Positions 59,456 to 64,000 of a DNA stretch of 64,000 nucleotides are shown piece by piece (position 1 is the stretch's first letter; the number at the start of each line of letters is the position of its first letter). The position numbers and the translations under genes were made by a program. This stretch comes from Flavobacterium sp. Sd200. GTDB lineage: Bacteria > Bacteroidota > Bacteroidia > Flavobacteriales > Flavobacteriaceae. The notes under the pieces are model-generated. The model saw only the letters and a program-made list of their open reading frames with translations. It had not been told where the DNA came from and did no database searches. The stretch lies in contig NZ_WUMN01000003.1 of NCBI RefSeq assembly GCF_009826935.1, positions 1-64,000 on the forward strand. Direction: 5' to 3'.

Positions 59456-59803
59456 ATGAAAAAGATTTTTGTAGCCGGACTTATGCTAACTGCAGGTGTA
59501 TTATCTGCCCAAAATATAAAACCTAAACACGAAATAACAGATCAATTAGTAAAGAGTACCTATTATTATGATAATGGTGCTGTAAAACAAAGTGGTTTTT
59601 ATAAAGATGGTAAGCTCCATGGTGCTTGGGTTTCATATAATGAAGACGGCACTAAACAAAGTATGGGCGAATATGAGAACGGACAAAAAACCGGTAAATG
59701 GTTTTTCTGGACGGGCTCTGTATTAAACGAGGTAGATTACAGTAACAGCAGGGTGGCCGATATTAAAAAATGGTCTGCCAACGCAGTTGCAGTAAACAAA
59801 TAA
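59456..59803 (+). CDS. Exported MORN/YwqK-like repeat protein
   Basis: A 115-residue protein with signal peptide (MKKIFVAGLMLTAGVLSAQ). The rest holds three MORN-like repeats of the YwqK type: YYDNGAVKQSGFYKDGKLHG, then AWVSYNEDGTKQSMGEYENG, then QKTGKWFFWTGSVLNEVDYS. Such repeats are frequently annotated as 'antitoxin component YwqK', but there is no toxin beside it and the signal peptide points to an envelope role. Function is unknown. It has its own promoter and a strong palindromic terminator. Confidence 0.8.
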   Translation: MKKIFVAGLMLTAGVLSAQNIKPKHEITDQLVKSTYYYDNGAVKQSGFYKDGKLHGAWVSYNEDGTKQSMGEYENGQKTGKWFFWTGSVLNEVDYSNSRVADIKKWSANAVAVNK

Positions 59804-59844
59804 TTATTATTGGTTTCAAATTAGCCATATTTTATGGCTTACGT

Positions 59845-59877
59845 ATCCCGGACAGCAATTGCTGTCCGGGATTTTTG
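59845..59877 (+). terminator. Palindromic terminator
   Basis: A perfect 28-bp palindrome, ATCCCGGACAGCAA-TTGCTGTCCGGGAT (59845-59872), followed by TTTT. It ends the MORN/YwqK-like gene. Confidence 0.85.
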
Positions 59878-60025
59878 TTTTATGCCTTCTTGAGAAATAT
59901 TTAAATTATTTACTCAAAATAAGGTTTCCCTTATTTTTAAAAGTTTGATGCGGTGTAAGTTTGGGGTCTGTGGTGATAGTTGTTAGGAGTTTGCATATAG
60001 TAAGTAACAATAAAACAGCAATATA

Positions 60026-61111
60026 ATGGACTTTAAAAATCAAATTAAGGCACTTGGCGATAGGGTTGAAAAACTCAAGGCTCAGGTAAATACAGAGGAG
60101 GCTACTAAAAATGCTTTTATAATGCCATTTATTAAAGAACTTGGATATGATGTTTTTAACCCTTTTGAAGTTACACCGGAGCTTGTTGCCGACATTGGGA
60201 TAAAGCAGGGAGAAAAAATTGATTATGCCATTATGCAAAATGGAGAACCTATCATATTGATAGAATGTAAACATCATGCTGCACCGCTTAACGTAAACAA
60301 TGCTTCCCAATTATTCAGGTATTTTCATACCACTAAAGCGAAGTTCTCTATTCTTACAAATGGTATAGAGTACAGGTTTTATACCGACCTTATTGAGCCT
60401 AACAAAATGGATGAAAAACCATTTTTTTCATTCGACATTACCGATATTAAAGATAACCAGATTGAAGAGTTAAAGAAGTTTCATAAAGCCCATTATGATT
60501 TTGAAAATATTGTAAATACGGCAAGCAACCTTAAATATACAAGTGAGCTTAAAAAACTGATACATTCGGAATTTACCAACCCCGGAGTAGATTTTGTAAA
60601 ACATTTTGCCAAACAGGTTTATCCAAGCGTTATTACAGCAAAAGTTTTAGAGCAATTTACCAGCCTTACTAAAAATTCACTGCAACAGTATGTAAGCGAT
60701 ATTATTACTGAGCGATTAAAATTGGCACTGACTAAAGAGAATGCTGTAATACAGGAGCAGGATGCGGCTTTGATAGAGGCTACAGAGAGTTCTAATAACA
60801 GTCAGATAGTTACTACTAATGAAGAGTTGGAAGGCTTTATGATAATAAAGACGATATTGAGGCAAAAAATACCGATAGGCAGGATTGCTTATCGAGATGC
60901 CCAGTCTTATTTTGCCATACTGCTTGATGATAATAACCGTAAAACCATTTGCAGGCTGTACTTTAACGGCGCTAAAAAATATTTTGTTACACTCGATGAG
61001 CAACGTAAAGAAGTGCGAAACGAAATAGCATCTCTCGACGACCTCTTTAATTTTTCAGATGTATTATTTAAAGTTATTGACAGCTACGAAAAAGCAAAAG
61101 AAACAGCCTGA
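60026..61111 (+). CDS. Orphan HsdR N-terminal-domain protein (type I restriction-like)
   Basis: A 361-residue protein. The N-terminal domain (about 1-160) resembles the nuclease lobe of type I restriction subunits: NAFIMPFIKELGYDVFNP, then KIDYAIMQNGEPIILIECKH, whose Asp66, Glu79 and Lys81 give the PD-(D/E)xK catalytic pattern. Helicase motifs are absent and no hsdM or hsdS lies nearby, so it is not an R-M system by itself. The C-terminal half is helical (ITERLKLALTKENAVIQEQD) and then beta-rich (SYFAILLDDNNRKTICRLYF). It may be a stand-alone defence or DNA-repair nuclease. Function is unproven. Confidence 0.82.
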   Translation: MDFKNQIKALGDRVEKLKAQVNTEEATKNAFIMPFIKELGYDVFNPFEVTPELVADIGIKQGEKIDYAIMQNGEPIILIECKHHAAPLNVNNASQLFRYFHTTKAKFSILTNGIEYRFYTDLIEPNKMDEKPFFSFDITDIKDNQIEELKKFHKAHYDFENIVNTASNLKYTSELKKLIHSEFTNPGVDFVKHFAKQVYPSVITAKVLEQFTSLTKNSLQQYVSDIITERLKLALTKENAVIQEQDAALIEATESSNNSQIVTTNEELEGFMIIKTILRQKIPIGRIAYRDAQSYFAILLDDNNRKTICRLYFNGAKKYFVTLDEQRKEVRNEIASLDDLFNFSDVLFKVIDSYEKAKETA

Positions 61112-61146
61112 AGATTACCAACACCACACAATAGAACGCGAATTAA

Positions 61147-61177
61147 AAACCCCGTTTAGCAATGCTAAATGGGGTTT
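61147..61177. terminator. Terminator between the HsdR-N gene and sucB
   Basis: AAACCCCGTTTAGC pairs with GCTAAATGGGGTTT around AAT (one G-U pair on the plus strand). It separates convergent genes. Confidence 0.8.
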
Positions 61178-61202
61178 GTTATGTTTGATTGAATACTTTA
61201 TA

Positions 61203-62441
61203 TTAAAGCTCCAATGCTTTTTTAGGATTGTTATCCATAAGTAGTTCAGCCGGATTTTCAAGGGCTTCTTTAACCGCTACAAGGAAACCAACCGACTCAC
61301 GGCCATCGATTATCCTGTGGTCATAAGAAAGTGCCACATACATCATTGGGTGTATCTCTACCTTGCCTTTAACAGCAATTGGGCGCTCAATAATGTTGTG
61401 CATACCAAGGATACCAGACTGCGGAGGGTTGATAATTGGTGTAGAAAGCATACTTCCAAATACACCTCCGTTAGTAATGGTAAATGTACCACCGGTCATA
61501 TCATCTACAGTAATCTGTCCGTCGCGGGCACGTAGAGCAAGACGTTTTATTTCTGCCTCAATACCACGGAAAGAAAGGGTTTCGGCATTCCTTACAACAG
61601 GTACCATTAATCCTTTAGGACCAGATACTGCAATAGAAATATCAGCAAAATCGTAGCTTGTTTTAAAATCGCCATCGATCATTGAGTTAACATCCGGGAA
61701 CAATTGTAAAGCCCTTACAACTGCTTTTGTAAAAAATGACATGTAGCCTAAACCTAAACCATTGTGTTTTGCTTTAAAGGCATCTTTATATTCGTTACGG
61801 ATGTTGTTTATTGGGGTCATGTTTACTTCGTTGAATGTAGTAAGCATGGCTGTTTCGTTTTTAGCAGCAACCAAACGCTCTGCCACTTTGCGGCGAAGCA
61901 TAGAAAGTTTAGTGCGCTCGCTGCCACGGTTGCCGCCTGTTGGCGTGCCCATAGAAGCTTTAGCATTTACAGCGTCGTCTTTAGTAATGCGTCCGCCTTT
62001 GCCTGTGCCGCTAACGGTTGCAGGGTCAATGCTTTTTTCGTCAAGTATTTTTTTAGCTGCCGGCGATGGTGTACCGCTTGCATAGCTTTTTTCAGCCGGG
62101 GCTTCTTTTGGAGCTTCAGCTTTTGGAGCCTCTTTTTTCTCTTCAGCCTTAGGGGCTTCTTCTTTTTTCTCTTCTTTTGCAGGTGCAGCACCATCCGGTT
62201 TTGCGCCGTCAGTATCAATAAGACAAACAACCTGTCCTACTTTTACAGCATCGCCTTCTTCTGCCTTTAATGTAATAATACCCGCTACTTCGGCAGGAAG
62301 CTCAAGGGTTGCTTTGTCCGAGTCTACTTCGGCAATAGCCTGGTCTTTCTCTACATAATCTCCGTCCTTAACCAGCCATGTTGCTATTTCCACTTCTGTA
62401 ATAGATTCCCCCGGTGAAGGAACTTTCATTTCTAAAATCAT
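61203..62441 (-). CDS. sucB: Dihydrolipoyllysine succinyltransferase (E2 of 2-oxoglutarate dehydrogenase)
   Basis: Core E2 enzyme that moves the succinyl group from lipoate to CoA in the TCA cycle. 412 residues. Lipoyl domain with VDSDKATLE and lipoyl-Lys43; an Ala/Pro/Glu-rich linker ([20 protein letters not shown]); the E1/E3-binding domain [20 protein letters not shown]; and the catalytic domain ending with [20 protein letters not shown], which has the catalytic His and Asp. It lies 51 nt downstream of sucA and is co-transcribed. The E3 gene (lpd) is not in the window. Confidence 0.96.
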   Translation of the reverse strand: MILEMKVPSPGESITEVEIATWLVKDGDYVEKDQAIAEVDSDKATLELPAEVAGIITLKAEEGDAVKVGQVVCLIDTDGAKPDGAAPAKEEKKEEAPKAEEKKEAPKAEAPKEAPAEKSYASGTPSPAAKKILDEKSIDPATVSGTGKGGRITKDDAVNAKASMGTPTGGNRGSERTKLSMLRRKVAERLVAAKNETAMLTTFNEVNMTPINNIRNEYKDAFKAKHNGLGLGYMSFFTKAVVRALQLFPDVNSMIDGDFKTSYDFADISIAVSGPKGLMVPVVRNAETLSFRGIEAEIKRLALRARDGQITVDDMTGGTFTITNGGVFGSMLSTPIINPPQSGILGMHNIIERPIAVKGKVEIHPMMYVALSYDHRIIDGRESVGFLVAVKEALENPAELLMDNNPKKALEL

Positions 62442-62492
62442 ATCAGTATAATTTTATTGGTGTTGCTATATTATTGAAAATCAAAAATACAA

Positions 62493-64000
62493 TTAATTAA
62501 ATAAATCTTTATCAAAAACCATTGCAATAGCAGCGGCATGGCGTTTTTTAGAACGGGTATAGCTACCTGCTGCCGGTGCGCTGTATGCTTTAAGCGATGC
62601 CACACGAAGCTTCACCTCTGTAAAGTTCATAAGCATGTAGCTGTAAGCACCCATGTTGCGCGGCTCTTCCTGTGCCCATACATAATCGTCGGCATTAGGA
62701 TATTTGGCTATTATTTCTTTAAGTTGTTCTACGGGTAGCGGGAACAATTGCTCTATTCTTACAAAAGCAACATCATCGCGATTAAGGTTTTCCCTTTCTG
62801 CAACAAGGTCGTAGTAGAATTTACCGGTAACAAATACCAAAGTTTTTACTTTGGCGGCATCTGCTGCAGGATCGTCCAGCACTTCTTGGAATGTTCCGTT
62901 TGCAAATTCGTCTGCGCTGCTCACAACAAGAGGGTGGCGAAGCAAACTCTTAGGTGTAAACACCACAAGCGGCTTGCGGAACGTGGTTTTCATTTGCCTC
63001 CTTAGCAGGTGGAAAAAGTTTGCAGGTGTTGTACAGTCGGCCACATACATATTGTGGTTGGCACAAAGCTGCAGGTAGCGCTCCATACGGGCGCTGCTGT
63101 GTTCTGCACCCTGGCCTTCATAGCCGTGTGGCAACAACATTACAAGACCATTCTGGTTGTTCCATTTGTCTTCGGCAGCACTAATGTACTGGTCGATCAT
63201 TATCTGGGCACCGTTAGAGAAATCTCCAAACTGGGCTTCCCATATAGTAAGCGCGTTAGGGTTTGCAAGGGCATAGCCATAATCAAAACCTACAACGGCA
63301 TATTCTGAAAGCAATGAGTTAAAGATGTTGAATTTACCTTTGGCATCTTTAAGGTTGTTAAGTGCTATATACTCTTCTTCGCTGTCTTCTACCTTAACAA
63401 CGGCATGGCGGTGAGAGAAGGTTCCCCTCTCTACATCCTGGCCTGATATACGAACATCATAGCCTTCTGTAAGTAACGATCCGTAAGCAAGAAGCTCAGC
63501 CATCGCCCAGTCAAGCTTATCGGTTTCAAAATACATGTTCTTCCTGTCGTTTACCAGTTTTTGTATTTTGCTGATGAACTTTTTATCAGAAGGAAGTTCT
63601 GTAACCACTTTGGCAATATCGGTAAGTATCTCTTTAGAGAAAGCAGTGTTTACTTTTTGCAGCATAGTGTCGGCATCTGCCTGAGCAAAACCGTCCCACT
63701 CATTTTGCATGAAAGGAGTAATAACCGTAAGGTCTTTTTTGCGCGAAGCCTCAAGGTTTTCTTCAAGCTTGGCTTTATATTCTTTTTCAAGGCCGCTCAC
63801 ATAACTGCCGTCTATAACGCCTGCTGCTAATAGTTTTTCAGCATACAGGTCGCGTGGATTTTTTTGTTTGGCAATAAGCTTGTAAAGTTTTGGCTGGGTG
63901 AAACGTGGCTCATCACCTTCGTTATGCCCATATTTACGGTAACCTAAAAGGTCTATAAATACGTCTGTGCCAAACTCCATGCGGTAGTCTAAGGCAAAAA
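62493..64000 (-). CDS. sucA: 2-oxoglutarate dehydrogenase E1, C-terminal part (runs off the right edge)
   Basis: Thiamine-dependent E1 that decarboxylates 2-oxoglutarate. Only the last roughly 500 residues are present; the frame is open through position 64000, beginning DYRMEFGTDVFIDLLGYRKY and then GHNEGDEPRFTQP, which is the E1 active-site loop region. Later blocks include SHRHAVVKVEDSEEEYIALN, the ThDP-binding transketolase-like region MLLPHGYEGQGAEHSSARME and the C-terminal WAQEEPRNMGAYSYM. The gene should continue for about 400 residues beyond the edge. sucB follows directly downstream. Confidence 0.95.
   Translation of the reverse strand, partial: FALDYRMEFGTDVFIDLLGYRKYGHNEGDEPRFTQPKLYKLIAKQKNPRDLYAEKLLAAGVIDGSYVSGLEKEYKAKLEENLEASRKKDLTVITPFMQNEWDGFAQADADTMLQKVNTAFSKEILTDIAKVVTELPSDKKFISKIQKLVNDRKNMYFETDKLDWAMAELLAYGSLLTEGYDVRISGQDVERGTFSHRHAVVKVEDSEEEYIALNNLKDAKGKFNIFNSLLSEYAVVGFDYGYALANPNALTIWEAQFGDFSNGAQIMIDQYISAAEDKWNNQNGLVMLLPHGYEGQGAEHSSARMERYLQLCANHNMYVADCTTPANFFHLLRRQMKTTFRKPLVVFTPKSLLRHPLVVSSADEFANGTFQEVLDDPAADAAKVKTLVFVTGKFYYDLVAERENLNRDDVAFVRIEQLFPLPVEQLKEIIAKYPNADDYVWAQEEPRNMGAYSYMLMNFTEVKLRVASLKAYSAPAAGSYTRSKKRHAAAIAMVFDKDLFN

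Noticed and set aside
59456-59803. Calling the MORN/YwqK-like protein a toxin-antitoxin antitoxin
   Set aside because: It has a signal peptide, its own promoter and no toxin partner beside it; the name comes from weak family labels only.
1-64000. CRISPR array
   Set aside because: No set of regularly spaced identical 25-40 bp repeats was noticed; the repeats seen are tandem protein repeats or single palindromes.

Overview
The window is a chromosomal segment of a Bacteroidota bacterium, most likely family Flavobacteriaceae (Flavobacterium or a close relative). The evidence is AT-rich DNA, promoters of the Bacteroidota type (TTG, 15-21 nt, TAnnTTTG) with almost no Shine-Dalgarno sequences, several proteins with type IX secretion (T9SS) C-terminal sorting domains, DUF3127 and DUF6029-type proteins, and a 14-gene nuo operon with separate nuoC and nuoD and a short NuoG. 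No prophage, intact insertion sequence or CRISPR array was seen.

Layout. 1-2958: ribosomal and translation genes rplM-rpsI, rpsB-tsf, with an attenuator-like hairpin between rpsB and tsf. 3041-8779: alanine dehydrogenase, a queuosine-precursor transporter and a giant TraB/GumN-like exported protein. 8879-11989: two exported ferritin-like proteins and an orphan LacI regulator. 12066-18012: a divergent envelope/redox cluster (Omp28-like lipoprotein, two T9SS proteins, a TlpA thioredoxin, a DUF6029-type barrel). 18046-28333: a frameshifted SRPBCC gene, a Rieske-like lipoprotein without histidine ligands, greA, a HIT protein, an M43 protease, a histidine kinase, a flavin reductase, a DUF3127 protein with an SSB-like tail, an M13 peptidase, and a flavoprotein diverging from a Fur-family gene across a 41-bp palindrome.

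28334-40267 is the accessory region. A large gene-poor spacer with interleaved inverted repeats leads into a probable operon of a T9SS repeat protein, an Rhs/SpvB-like shell half, an Rhs core protein ending in a GIY-YIG-like nuclease toxin, and an Imm26-like immunity protein. A terminator follows. Then comes an orphan Rhs tip: a copy of the core motif fused to a different, HNH-like toxin, followed by its own SUKH/SMI1-like immunity gene. The toxin tips and immunity genes are visibly more AT-rich than the Rhs core, as expected for exchangeable cassettes. This is the most interesting locus in the window.

40392-64000 is core genome again: tRNA-Ser(UGA), a NrtR/AraR-like Nudix regulator, the complete complex I operon nuoA-N on the minus strand (41664-54869, with a REP-like palindrome between nuoG and nuoF), a cold-shock protein, an outer-membrane barrel, aspS, a TlpA/DUF4369-type thioredoxin, a MORN/YwqK-like protein, an orphan HsdR-N-domain protein, and sucB plus the C-terminal part of sucA, which runs off the right edge.
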